NCBI GenBank assembly: GCA_946183895.1
Contig: CAMHDX010000106.1
Coordinates: forward strand, 1-5,101
Source: an uncultured Porphyromonadaceae bacterium
GTDB taxonomy: Bacteria; Bacteroidota; Bacteroidia; Bacteroidales; Muribaculaceae
Direction: 5' to 3'
Length of the DNA: 5,101 bases
Positions 1 to 5,101 of this stretch are shown here, in pieces (the first letter of the stretch is position 1; every line of letters starts with the position of its first letter). Under the pieces are notes generated by a model. That model did not search any database. It was not told the origin of the DNA and was given only the letters and a program-made list of their open reading frames with translations. Made by a program: the position numbers and the translations under genes.

Positions 1-31
1 CAAATGAAAAAGCAATTTTTTCATTTGCCAT
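1..31 (-). CDS. 5' end of an unidentified gene leaving the window (partial)
   Basis: A promoter and leader at 190-86 on the minus strand point at this edge, so a gene probably begins here. Two overlapping starts are possible. The ATG at 31-29 reads MANEKIAFSF, and the ATG at 24-22 in another frame reads MKKLLFHL, which resembles the start of a signal peptide. Both frames are open to the edge, and in each this is the first ATG after the leader. Too few codons are visible to name the product. Neither start resembles ribosome recycling factor, a common neighbour of pyrH in Bacteroidales. An 11-bp perfect inverted repeat (1-11 with 17-27) lies across these codons. Confidence 0.4.
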   Translation of the reverse strand, partial: MANEKIAFSF

Positions 32-85
32 TGCGCTCGACGAGAATTTATCCTTAACGACCCTAAAGACCGCTCCCCTCAAAGC

Positions 86-116
86 AAAAAAATTGGTTGT
101 CTCACGACAGCCAATT
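86..116 (-). terminator. Terminator-like hairpin in the leader of the left-edge gene
   Basis: On the minus strand AATTGGCTGTC (116-106) pairs with GACAACCAATT (101-91) across a GTGA loop, with one C-A mismatch in an 11-bp stem. Seven T residues (92-86) overlap and follow the end of the stem. This is the classic layout of an intrinsic terminator reading leftwards. It lies about 40 nt after the predicted transcription start and 55 nt before the first candidate start codon, so it looks like an attenuator rather than the end of a gene. On the plus strand the mismatch becomes a U-G wobble, but no U-tract follows, so the minus direction is preferred. Confidence 0.7.
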
Positions 117-143
117 CTCAATTAACCTTAAATCTAATACCAT
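102..143 (-). other. Possible leader ORF of 13 codons
   Basis: An ATG at 143-141 opens a reading frame MVLDLRLIENWLS that stops with TGA at 104-102, exactly in the loop of the terminator-like hairpin. It begins about 10 nt after the predicted transcription start. A translating ribosome would cover the 5' arm of the hairpin, which is the geometry of translation-coupled attenuation. Four of the 13 codons are leucine, a weak enrichment. From memory, unverified, Bacteroidales genomes carry many leaders starting with the same ATGGTATTAGATTTAAGG string, so the conserved feature may be RNA rather than peptide. Translation is not proven. Confidence 0.4.
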
Positions 144-159
144 GAAAAACTTTCGAGTG

Positions 160-190
160 CAAAGGTAATGTTTTATATTTGATTGACAAT
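160..190 (-). promoter_or_regulatory. Bacteroidota-type promoter for the left-edge leader and gene
   Basis: On the minus strand TACCTTTG (167-160) matches the -7 consensus TAnnTTTG exactly and is followed by CA. ATTG (190-187), one base off the -33 TTTG, lies 19 nt upstream, which is the usual spacing. Transcription should start near 153-156. It sits after the pyrH terminator region, so the left-edge gene probably has its own transcript. Confidence 0.7.
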
Positions 191-212
191 AGCATAGTTG
201 CGATTTTTAACA

Positions 213-239
213 AAAAATCGGCAAAAATGCCCAATTTTT
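213..239 (-). terminator. Putative pyrH terminator
   Basis: On the minus strand AAAAATTGGGCA (239-228) pairs with TGCCGATTTTT (223-213) across a TTTT loop, using one G-U wobble and one bulged G, and the U-rich 3' arm runs into further T residues. The wobble pair becomes a C/A mismatch on the plus strand, so the structure favours the minus transcript. It lies about 60 nt past the pyrH stop. An alternative perfect 8-bp hairpin (CGATTTTT 201-208 with AAAAATCG 213-220) shares its 3' arm. A small palindrome GCCTCAGCTGAGGC at 271-284 sits just after the stop codon. Confidence 0.5.
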
Positions 240-297
240 AAGCAAAATTTTAATTGCGGGGTGCAATATCGCCTCAGCTGAGGCAGTGCTATTGAAA

Positions 298-1011
298 TCA
301 ATAAACCACCGTGCCCAGGTTCTCGCCTCGCATGACGCGCGCCAGATTGCCCGGCTCGTCCATGTTGAACACGTGGATGGGCAGACCATTGTCGCGGCAC
401 ATCACGATGGCGCTCAGGTCCATGACCTTGAGACCGCGGTTCAGCACCTCGTCGTAGCTGATGCGGTCAAACTTGGTGGCAGTGGGATCCTTCTCGGGGT
501 CGGCGGTGTAGATGCCGTCAACGCGCGTGCCCTTGAGCATGACATCGGCCTCAATCTCGACGCCTCGCAGCGATGAGCCGGTGTCGGTGGTGAAGTAGGG
601 GCTGCCGGTGCCGCACGAGAGTATCACGACCTTGCCTGCCTCGAGGGCCTCAATGGCGCGCCACTTGCTATAGTGTTCGCCGATGGGGTGCATATCGATG
701 GCGGTGAGCACGCGGGTTGGCTGGCCAATAGCCTCGAGCGCGCTGCTGAGGGCGAGCGAGTTGATGACGGTGGCGAGCATGCCCATCTGGTCGCCCTTGA
801 CGCGGTCAAAGCCGCGAGAGGCGCCTTGCAGGCCGCGGAAGATGTTGCCGCCGCCAATGACGATTGCCACTTGCACTCCGGCATCGGCCATCTCCTTGAC
901 TTGGGCTGCATACTGGTTGAGGCGCTCGGTGTCGATGCCGTGACCGGTGCCGGCTGCCAGCGACTCGCCGCTCAGCTTGAGCAGCACGCGATGATAGATA
1001 ATGTTGTTCAT
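298..1011 (-). CDS. pyrH: UMP kinase (uridylate kinase)
   Basis: This 237-residue cytoplasmic enzyme of the amino acid kinase fold phosphorylates UMP to UDP with ATP, a key step in making UTP, CTP and UDP-sugars. Visible family landmarks are KLSGESL (12-18), the glycine-rich nucleotide loop GGGNIFRG (53-60), DQMGMLATVINSLAL (74-88), the UMP-binding stretch GTGSPYFTTDTGSSLRG (134-150), and TRVDGIYTADPEKDP (162-176) followed by KVMDLSAI. The length and the C-terminal GTVVY fit the family end to end. The ATG at 1011 was chosen because the protein then starts MNNIIYHRVLLKLSGE, like known homologues. An upstream in-frame ATG at 1056 would add 15 residues encoded within a hairpin and is unlikely. 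It follows the TPR gene by 96 nt in the same direction with no obvious promoter between them, so co-transcription is likely. The usual partner frr is not seen directly downstream. Confidence 0.97.
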   Translation of the reverse strand: MNNIIYHRVLLKLSGESLAAGTGHGIDTERLNQYAAQVKEMADAGVQVAIVIGGGNIFRGLQGASRGFDRVKGDQMGMLATVINSLALSSALEAIGQPTRVLTAIDMHPIGEHYSKWRAIEALEAGKVVILSCGTGSPYFTTDTGSSLRGVEIEADVMLKGTRVDGIYTADPEKDPTATKFDRISYDEVLNRGLKVMDLSAIVMCRDNGLPIHVFNMDEPGNLARVMRGENLGTVVY

Positions 1012-1021
1012 GATGTTGTTA

Positions 1022-1074
1022 CTGATTTGATACAAATCAGGCACCGGTGGGAACAATCCCTTCCGATGCCTGAT
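1022..1074 (-). promoter_or_regulatory. Two overlapping, mutually exclusive hairpins before pyrH
   Basis: On the minus strand the first structure runs from 1074 to 1036. It has 12 contiguous pairs, including one G-U wobble, then a small internal loop, four more pairs and an UUGU loop. It is followed by UUUGUAU, a weak U-tract. The second is a perfect 8-bp stem CTGATTTG / CAAATCAG with a 3-nt loop at 1040-1022. They share positions 1036-1040, because CTGAT, written on the plus strand, can pair from either side with the same ATCAG. The first looks like a terminator or processing barrier between the TPR gene and pyrH. The second would end 11 nt before the pyrH start codon and could affect translation initiation. 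Function is inferred from pairing only. Confidence 0.6.
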
Positions 1075-1107
1075 GGTTATAGGTTACATGTTTTGTGTTC
1101 CAACGAA

Positions 1108-1791
1108 TTACTTTTGAGCGGCAAGTGCATTGGCGCGCTCGATGTATTTGTCGACATTGATGCCGTTTTGCTGGGCGTAAGACAGGTAGTTGTCCTTAAT
1201 GGTCTGGTAGGCGGCAGCCTCGTCGGCATACTTCTTCTGCGCATGCAACACGGTCGCTTTCTTGAGGATAAACAGCGGCGTGTACAGGTCGTTGTTGTCA
1301 CTCAACTCAATCGCCTTGTTGAAGGCGCTCAGCGCCTTGTCGTATTGCTTGAGGTTGACGTAGCAGTCGCCCAGCAGCGATTTTGCAGCCGGACCGACGA
1401 GCTTGCCGGCGGGAGCGTAGGCCTCAAGATACTTGGCAGCCTCGTCAAACTTGCCCTGGTCAAAGAGCATGATGGCGGCATTGAGGTTGGCGCGATTGGC
1501 GGCGTCGTTGCTATAGCGGTCAGCAACGGCCTTGTAGTCGAGCAGAGCCTTGGCGGTGTCACCCTGCATCAGGGCGAGGTCGGCCATTGAAATCTCATCT
1601 TTAGCCTTGGCGATGTTCGGGTTGCGCACCAGGTAGACGTAGCCTGCTGCCAACAGCACGACAGCAACGATTGCCGCGATGGCATAGGTGATGTACTTCT
1701 TGTTGTCCTCAACGCGTTGTACAGCGCTGGTCATCTGTTGATTTACCTCTTCGATAGTGGTGCGGGAACTCCCGTTCTGATTCTTTGCCAT
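1108..1791 (-). CDS. Membrane-anchored tetratricopeptide repeat protein, YfgM-like
   Basis: The 227-residue product has a short polar N-terminal tail (1-32), one hydrophobic membrane segment (about 33-55, rich in A, I, V and L), and a helical domain to the C-terminus. TPR-type helix pairs are visible at about 70-92 (ALMQGDTAKALLDYKAVADRY), 101-124 (FDQGKFDEAAKYLE), 136-163 (GDCYVNLKQYDKALSAFNKAIEL) and 170-195 (ADEAAAYQTIKDNY). Basic residues K31 K32 before the membrane segment suggest the tail is cytoplasmic and the TPR domain periplasmic. This matches the layout of the TPR_21/YfgM family, where E. coli YfgM works with the Sec translocon and periplasmic chaperones; that role here is inference. 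It has its own promoter and operator-like repeat upstream, and pyrH follows on the same strand. The ATG at 1791 gives the full N-terminal tail and no earlier in-frame start is apparent. Confidence 0.85.
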   Translation of the reverse strand: MAKNQNGSSRTTIEEVNQQMTSAVQRVEDNKKYITYAIAAIVAVVLLAAGYVYLVRNPNIAKAKDEISMADLALMQGDTAKALLDYKAVADRYSNDAANRANLNAAIMLFDQGKFDEAAKYLEAYAPAGKLVGPAAKSLLGDCYVNLKQYDKALSAFNKAIELSDNNDLYTPLFILKKATVLHAQKKYADEAAAYQTIKDNYLSYAQQNGINVDKYIERANALAAQK

Positions 1792-1832
1792 GATATATCT
1801 AAATCGTTAATAGTTACATTATTATAGCCGTT

Positions 1833-1850
1833 GTGAACAAGTCTGTTCAC
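1833..1850. promoter_or_regulatory. Operator-like inverted repeat in the 5' region of the TPR gene
   Basis: GTGAACA (1833-1839) and TGTTCAC (1844-1850) form a perfect 7-bp inverted repeat with a 4-nt spacer, 18 bp in all. It begins about 12 bp downstream of the -7 box, roughly at +6 of the predicted transcript, a position where a bound repressor would block RNA polymerase. It could also form a short RNA hairpin in the 5' leader. No regulator can be assigned. Confidence 0.5.
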
Positions 1851-1861
1851 TATTCGGCGTG

Positions 1862-1892
1862 CAAAATTAGTCAAATTTATCGAAATATCAAA
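1862..1892 (-). promoter_or_regulatory. Bacteroidota-type promoter for the TPR gene (and pyrH)
   Basis: On the minus strand TTTG (1892-1889) and TAATTTTG (1869-1862) are separated by exactly 19 nt, a full match to the -33 TTTG / -7 TAnnTTTG consensus. Transcription should start near 1856, giving a 5' leader of about 65 nt before the ATG at 1791. It lies just past the stop codon of the upstream regulator gene, for which no clear terminator was seen, so some read-through is possible. Confidence 0.75.
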
Positions 1893-1933
1893 ATTAAAGT
1901 GTAAAACGCTGCTGCGCTGCGTGTGGTTGCACG

Positions 1934-3625
1934 TCAGCGGGGTGGAGTTGCGGGAACCTCGGCTGGCGCGTAGGCGCCGCGTTCTTGCTTGATAACAGCC
2001 TCAAAGGTTTCGGGCGTGAGCGCGCGTGCCTTGAGGCGCGAGCGGTAGGTGTAGACGGTTGACAGTGATGCCCGCAGGATGCCGGCAATGGTGGCGTTGT
2101 CGCTGATGCCGAGCCTGATGAGCGCCAGGATGCGAAGCTCGGTGGACAGCCCCTTGCCATCGGTCTCAACATGCGCGTCGGGCTTGAGTAGTGAGTTGAC
2201 AGTGGCGACAAAGTCAGGGTAGATGTTGAGGAACGCCTCGTCAAAGTTGTCGTGAAACATCGTGACACTCTCGGCGGTGTCGCTGTTGCTCTTGAGGTTG
2301 GCGACCAGTTGCTCGTAGCGGCGGTCATGTGCGAGCTTGAGGTTGTCCTTGCGGCGGTGGTCGTTGCGGTCAATCAGTGTGCTACACAGCATGAGCAGGC
2401 GCGTCAGGTACTCGTCCTTGATGTTGCTGGTTTGCGCCAAGCGGCTGTTGACGTCCTTGAGCTGCTCTACGGTCTCGGACAGCGTGGCGTTGATGCGGCT
2501 CACCTGGCGTGAGGCGGCGCGGCGTTTGCGATTTTGATACAAGGCGTACGCCAATGCCAAAATCAAGATGAATGCGGTGGCACCCACCAGTATCAGCAGC
2601 ATCGTGCGCCGTTGGTGGCTGGCGGTGCGGTTGTCATTGTATGCCTTGATGATAATTGGGACAAGTTGAGCCGACTGGATGTGGCGCAGGCGTGTGCCGA
2701 AGAACTTGGCGTCGTTGATGCTCGTGTTCAGGTAGTTGAAGGCGCGGTCAGGGTCGCCCTTGTCGAGCAGCATCATTGACAGTGAGCGCAGCGAGGTGTT
2801 TTCGCGCACGGCACCCGCCACGTCGCTGATGGCGGCTAGCAAGAGGTAGTGCTCACACTGCCGCTCATCGCCCTTGCGTCGATAAAAGTAGGCGAGCGTA
2901 CTGGTGATCACGGCATATCGCCTCCTGTCAATCACGCTCAGCAGTGCTTGCTCGTCGCTACCGGTGCTGTCGGCTATAGTCTTCTTGAGTTCGGCTTGCA
3001 GCATCTTGATGGCGGTGTCGTAGTCCCCGTTTTCGCAGTGGTAGACGGCGTCGGCAAAGGTGCGCCGATAGCTGCCCGGCGCCGCGAGCCCGATGGTGAG
3101 CGCTCGGTAGTGCTGCGCGCTATCGGCGTTAGCGGCTTCATAGGGCGTGCCCTGAGTGTATTCTTGCCTGAACAGGTACAGCTTGGCGCGCTCGTTGTAG
3201 TACTCGGCGCGCAGCGAGTCGTCAAGCGAGCGGGTGTCGATGTGGTCAAGGGTATTGTCCGCTACCTCAAACAGTCCCGCCACCGACTGGATGTAGGCCA
3301 GCTTGAGCAACGCGGCGTTGTTGTACCGGGCGTTGTTCATCGTGCGGGCCAGCTCAACGTTGAGGGTGGCGTAGTGCAGTGCCGAGTCGAACTTGAATGC
3401 GATGTACTGCTCGTACATCCTGTCGTTGAGGGCATATTGCGCTTCGGGCGACAACTGGCCGCCGGTCATGGCAACGCGCACGGCGTCAATCGAGGCTTGC
3501 TTGGCAAGCGTTATCGAGTCTTGATTGGCAATTAGCGCATCAAGGCGTCGGTACAACTGCTCGGTGGTCGTCGCCATGGTGAAGCATTGTGTCACAAGCG
3601 CGAGTAGGGCTATCAGAGTTCTCAT
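1934..3625 (-). CDS. Membrane-spanning one-piece regulator, DUF6377 type
   Basis: This 563-residue protein begins with a signal-peptide-like stretch (MRTLIALLALVTQCFTMAT, 1-19). A long helical TPR-like region follows (about 20-335), with repeats around 60-90, 100-130, 140-180, 190-215 and 240-300. One strong membrane segment lies at 341-363, then a basic RKRR stop-transfer sequence and a coiled coil (371-400). The cytoplasmic part opens with NIKDEYLTRLLMLCSTLID (401-419) and ends in a helix-turn-helix-like block, LSTELRILALIRLGISDNATIAGILRASLSTVYTYR (about 493-528), resembling LuxR-type DNA-binding helices. This order is what I know as the DUF6377 family of Bacteroidota. The expected role is sensing in the periplasm and transcription control from the membrane; the signal and targets are unknown. 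No kinase or receiver domain is present. Cys14 is not in a good lipobox (VTQC), so a lipoprotein is unlikely. It is transcribed divergently from ftsL. Confidence 0.85.
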   Translation of the reverse strand: MRTLIALLALVTQCFTMATTTEQLYRRLDALIANQDSITLAKQASIDAVRVAMTGGQLSPEAQYALNDRMYEQYIAFKFDSALHYATLNVELARTMNNARYNNAALLKLAYIQSVAGLFEVADNTLDHIDTRSLDDSLRAEYYNERAKLYLFRQEYTQGTPYEAANADSAQHYRALTIGLAAPGSYRRTFADAVYHCENGDYDTAIKMLQAELKKTIADSTGSDEQALLSVIDRRRYAVITSTLAYFYRRKGDERQCEHYLLLAAISDVAGAVRENTSLRSLSMMLLDKGDPDRAFNYLNTSINDAKFFGTRLRHIQSAQLVPIIIKAYNDNRTASHQRRTMLLILVGATAFILILALAYALYQNRKRRAASRQVSRINATLSETVEQLKDVNSRLAQTSNIKDEYLTRLLMLCSTLIDRNDHRRKDNLKLAHDRRYEQLVANLKSNSDTAESVTMFHDNFDEAFLNIYPDFVATVNSLLKPDAHVETDGKGLSTELRILALIRLGISDNATIAGILRASLSTVYTYRSRLKARALTPETFEAVIKQERGAYAPAEVPATPPR

Positions 3626-3656
3626 GATAACGAGTGGTTGGGACTGTTCGAGGCTA

Positions 3657-3689
3657 CAAATTTAATAAAAAAGACCCGGAAACATCAAG
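3657..3689 (-). promoter_or_regulatory. Putative promoter for the DUF6377-type regulator
   Basis: On the minus strand TAAATTTG (3664-3657) matches the -7 consensus TAnnTTTG. A CTTG (3689-3686), one base off TTTG, lies 21 nt upstream, slightly longer than the ideal 19. The predicted start near 3651 leaves about 25 nt before the ATG. Confidence 0.5.
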
Positions 3690-3821
3690 CCGACGCATGT
3701 CATAATGTAATGTTTACAACTGCAAATATTTTTCACACTTTTTAACAACGCTCCAAAATGGTGATAAATAAAAGGATTTGAGTTGTGTGGGATAAAAAAA
3801 TTGAACAAATGCAAATTTTGT

Positions 3822-3855
3822 TTTGTAAATTGCCCCGATTTTTTTTGTAACTTTG
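3822..3855 (+). promoter_or_regulatory. Putative promoter for ftsL and the downstream division genes
   Basis: TAACTTTG (3848-3855) is a perfect -7 element. The nearest TTTG upstream (3822-3825) is 22 nt away, a little longer than usual, within an A/T-rich stretch. A start near 3861 would give a leader of about 35 nt before the ftsL ATG, so this division cluster is probably transcribed from here. Confidence 0.6.
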
Positions 3856-3895
3856 AAGCCTAATTGAAGTGAGAAACAACAACTGCTTGTAAATC

Positions 3896-4246
3896 ATGGC
3901 AAAAGACAAAACTGACGGCCGTCGGCGCTCGACGGTTAATAAGATTTTACGCGAAACCGTGCAGGGTCGTTCCATCTCGGTGGAGTTCTTCAGGCGATAT
4001 GCAATCTATATCGTCGGCCTCATCATCATGGTGTTGTGCTACATTGGCAACAAGTATATCTATCAAAGTCGCCAGGAGATGGTGTTGAAGTTGCAGAGCG
4101 ACTTGAAGGACGCAAAGACCGACCTTGTGGACATGAGCGCGCGTTACAACTCTATGGTGCGCGAGAGCCACATGGTAGCATACGTTGACTCGTTCAACCT
4201 GCCGCTCACCGCGCCCGACCGTCCGCCCTATGTCATCAGCGAATGA
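3896..4246 (+). CDS. ftsL: FtsL-like cell division protein
   Basis: The 116-residue product is a small bitopic membrane protein. It has a basic cytoplasmic tail (1-34, with RRR at 9-11 and RR at 33-34), one membrane segment (about 35-51, YAIYIVGLIIMVLCYIG), and a periplasmic coiled-coil-like stretch (57-90) with heptad-like leucine, valine and methionine spacing. The tail ends in proline-rich PLTAPDRPPYVI. This is the shape of the Bacteroidota FtsL-like family, which in other bacteria joins FtsB and FtsQ to activate the FtsWI septal synthase. Sequence alone would be weak evidence, but the division transpeptidase gene starts 90 nt downstream, as in dcw clusters. Some databases mislabel such proteins as methyltransferases because rsmH is the usual neighbour; there is no methyltransferase domain here. 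Confidence 0.88.
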   Translation: MAKDKTDGRRRSTVNKILRETVQGRSISVEFFRRYAIYIVGLIIMVLCYIGNKYIYQSRQEMVLKLQSDLKDAKTDLVDMSARYNSMVRESHMVAYVDSFNLPLTAPDRPPYVISE

Positions 4247-4307
4247 TGCGACAAGCACTCCGACAGAGCATTTTCCCAGCACTCCTATAGTTCTTATTAT
4301 CCAAAAG

Positions 4308-4321
4308 GCGGCAGGTGCCGC
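4308..4321 (+). repeat. Short GC hairpin between ftsL and ftsI
   Basis: GCGGCAGGTGCCGC can form a 5-bp GC stem with an AGGT loop (or 6 bp with a 2-nt loop), ending 15 nt before the ftsI start codon. No U-tract follows, so it is not an intrinsic terminator. It could affect ribosome access to ftsI or mRNA processing, or be chance. Confidence 0.35.
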
Positions 4322-4336
4322 ACTCCACGTTAAGCT

Positions 4337-5101
4337 ATGGCAACAAAATCAGCACCGGCAAAGAAGAAGAAAGTGACGACCAACAAGCGTTCGGTCTTGT
4401 TTATTTACACATTAATAGTAATGAGCGTGTTGGCTTTTTCGAGCCTGATATTGTACAACATGTTCAAGTTGTCGGTGGTGCAGGCCGCCGCGTGGAACGA
4501 CAAGGCTGCCCGCGTGCTTGAGCGCGAGGACCCCATCGAGCCCGAGCGCGGCAAGATACTTGCCGACGACGGCACGGTGCTGGCTGCGAACATGTACTTC
4601 TACGTGGCTCGCGTGGACTGGCTGAGCAAGGGCATCAAGCGCGACACGCTGGCGGTGTTGCTGCCGGCGCTTGCCGACAGCCTGGCGGTGTTTGACCCTA
4701 CCTATACCCGCAAGCAGTGGTATGAGCGGTTGCGCCATGACATTCGTGAGATACAGACGGCGGGCGACCTGCGCACCATGGGTGCCGCCAAGGGCTTGAC
4801 TGACCACCAGATGGATAGCCTGGGCTGGAAAGAGAACCATTCCTACCGGTTGATTAAGCGCAAACTCTCGCACAACGAGTTCAAGCGGTTGAAGTCGTTC
4901 CCCTACTTTAACCTCGGTCGCAATGCCAGCGGCTTGTATCCCGACACCGAGGTGGACCGTCGCAAGCCCTATGGCTCAATGGCATCGCGCAGTATCGGCA
5001 CGGTCGAGACCGTTGATGGCGAGGTGCACGGCAAGCAGGGTCTGGAGAGCTCGCTCGATTCGCTGTTGCGTGGCACGCCGGGTGTGAGCAAGCGCATTCT
5101 G
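4337..5101 (+). CDS. ftsI: Division-specific penicillin-binding protein, N-terminal part (partial)
   Basis: The first 255 codons are present, open to the right edge. The protein is a class B PBP, a transpeptidase that cross-links peptidoglycan at the septum with FtsW. Visible parts are a lysine-rich cytoplasmic tail (KKKK at 9-12), a membrane anchor (about 19-40), and the first pedestal-domain motif PERGKILADDGTVLAAN (69-85), which corresponds to the R-G-x-I-x-D-x-x-G-x-x-L-A signature. A later block reads GLYPDTEV...GSMASRSIGTV and then GKQGLESSLDSLLRGTPG (232-249), typical of the segment before the transpeptidase domain. The catalytic SxxK, SxN and KTG motifs lie beyond the window. The ATG at 4337 is the first possible start, because an in-frame TAA lies at 4331. 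The ftsL neighbour supports FtsI over the elongation enzyme PBP2. Confidence 0.92.
   Translation, partial: MATKSAPAKKKKVTTNKRSVLFIYTLIVMSVLAFSSLILYNMFKLSVVQAAAWNDKAARVLEREDPIEPERGKILADDGTVLAANMYFYVARVDWLSKGIKRDTLAVLLPALADSLAVFDPTYTRKQWYERLRHDIREIQTAGDLRTMGAAKGLTDHQMDSLGWKENHSYRLIKRKLSHNEFKRLKSFPYFNLGRNASGLYPDTEVDRRKPYGSMASRSIGTVETVDGEVHGKQGLESSLDSLLRGTPGVSKRIL

Larger units (their letters stand above)
3626..3895. other. Divergent intergenic region between the regulator gene and ftsL
   Basis: This 270-bp AT-rich spacer carries promoter-like elements facing both ways, at 3657-3689 (minus) and 3822-3855 (plus). Between them, 3690-3820 contains only low-complexity AT-rich sequence, a TAATG tandem at 3703-3712 and runs of A and T. 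No gene, RNA or strong inverted repeat was recognised there. The regulator could act on this region, but nothing in the sequence demonstrates a binding site. Confidence 0.7.

Noticed and set aside
142..168. Plus-strand mini-ORF MKNFRVQR
   Set aside because: It overlaps the minus-strand promoter and leader, has no downstream gene on its strand, and is only eight codons long.
1012..1056. Upstream start for pyrH adding 15 residues
   Set aside because: The extension is encoded in the hairpin sequence and has no counterpart in UMP kinases, whose conserved KLSGE motif lies about 10-15 residues from the start.
673..1590. Long plus-strand ORF of 305 codons opposite pyrH and the TPR gene
   Set aside because: It lies antisense to two well-supported genes, its translation resembles no known family and is rich in V, G and H as expected from the complement of GC-rich codons, and it runs through the hairpin region between the genes.
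2849..3535. Plus-strand ORF of 228 codons opposite the regulator gene
   Set aside because: Its V/G/R-rich translation has no recognisable domain and it is fully antisense to a gene with clear domain structure. The shorter plus-strand ORFs at 286-576, 2252-2512 and 2534-2779 fail for the same reason.
3566..3625. Lipoprotein signal at Cys14 of the regulator
   Set aside because: The sequence before the cysteine is VTQC; glutamine at -1 does not fit a lipobox, and the protein has a membrane-spanning architecture.
4412..4873. Minus-strand ORF of 153 codons opposite ftsI
   Set aside because: It is antisense to a clearly coding transpeptidase sequence, rich in H, Q, V and A as expected from a shadow frame, and has no promoter of its own.

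Overview
The window looks like chromosomal DNA from a member of the Bacteroidota, most likely order Bacteroidales. Three things point there: promoters of the TTTG / TAnnTTTG type ahead of the genes, no Shine-Dalgarno pattern, and protein families typical of the group (a one-piece membrane regulator of the DUF6377 type, a short FtsL-like protein, a membrane-anchored TPR protein). Coding DNA is GC-rich and the spacers are very AT-rich. The family level (for example Muribaculaceae or Prevotellaceae) cannot be decided from what is visible. No mobile element, CRISPR array, tRNA or rRNA was seen.

Left part, minus strand (reading right to left): a DUF6377-type regulator (3625-1934); a promoter and operator-like inverted repeat; a TPR membrane protein (1791-1108); a 96-nt gap with two overlapping hairpins; pyrH, UMP kinase (1011-298); a terminator-like hairpin near 239-213; a new promoter (190-160); a short leader with a 13-codon ORF and a strong terminator-like hairpin (116-86); and the first codons of another gene running off the left edge.

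Right part, plus strand: after a 270-bp divergent promoter region, ftsL (3896-4246) and the first 255 codons of a division transpeptidase (ftsI/PBP, from 4337) begin a division and cell wall (dcw) cluster. The usual upstream members mraZ and rsmH are not present; ftsL has its own promoter.

Functionally, pyrH supplies UDP for RNA and cell-wall precursor synthesis, and ftsL/ftsI build the septum. The TPR protein is probably an inner-membrane protein-protein interaction factor. The most interesting parts are regulatory: an attenuator-like leader at the left edge, two mutually exclusive hairpins before pyrH, and an operator-like palindrome just downstream of the TPR gene promoter. No clearly new multi-gene system was found.
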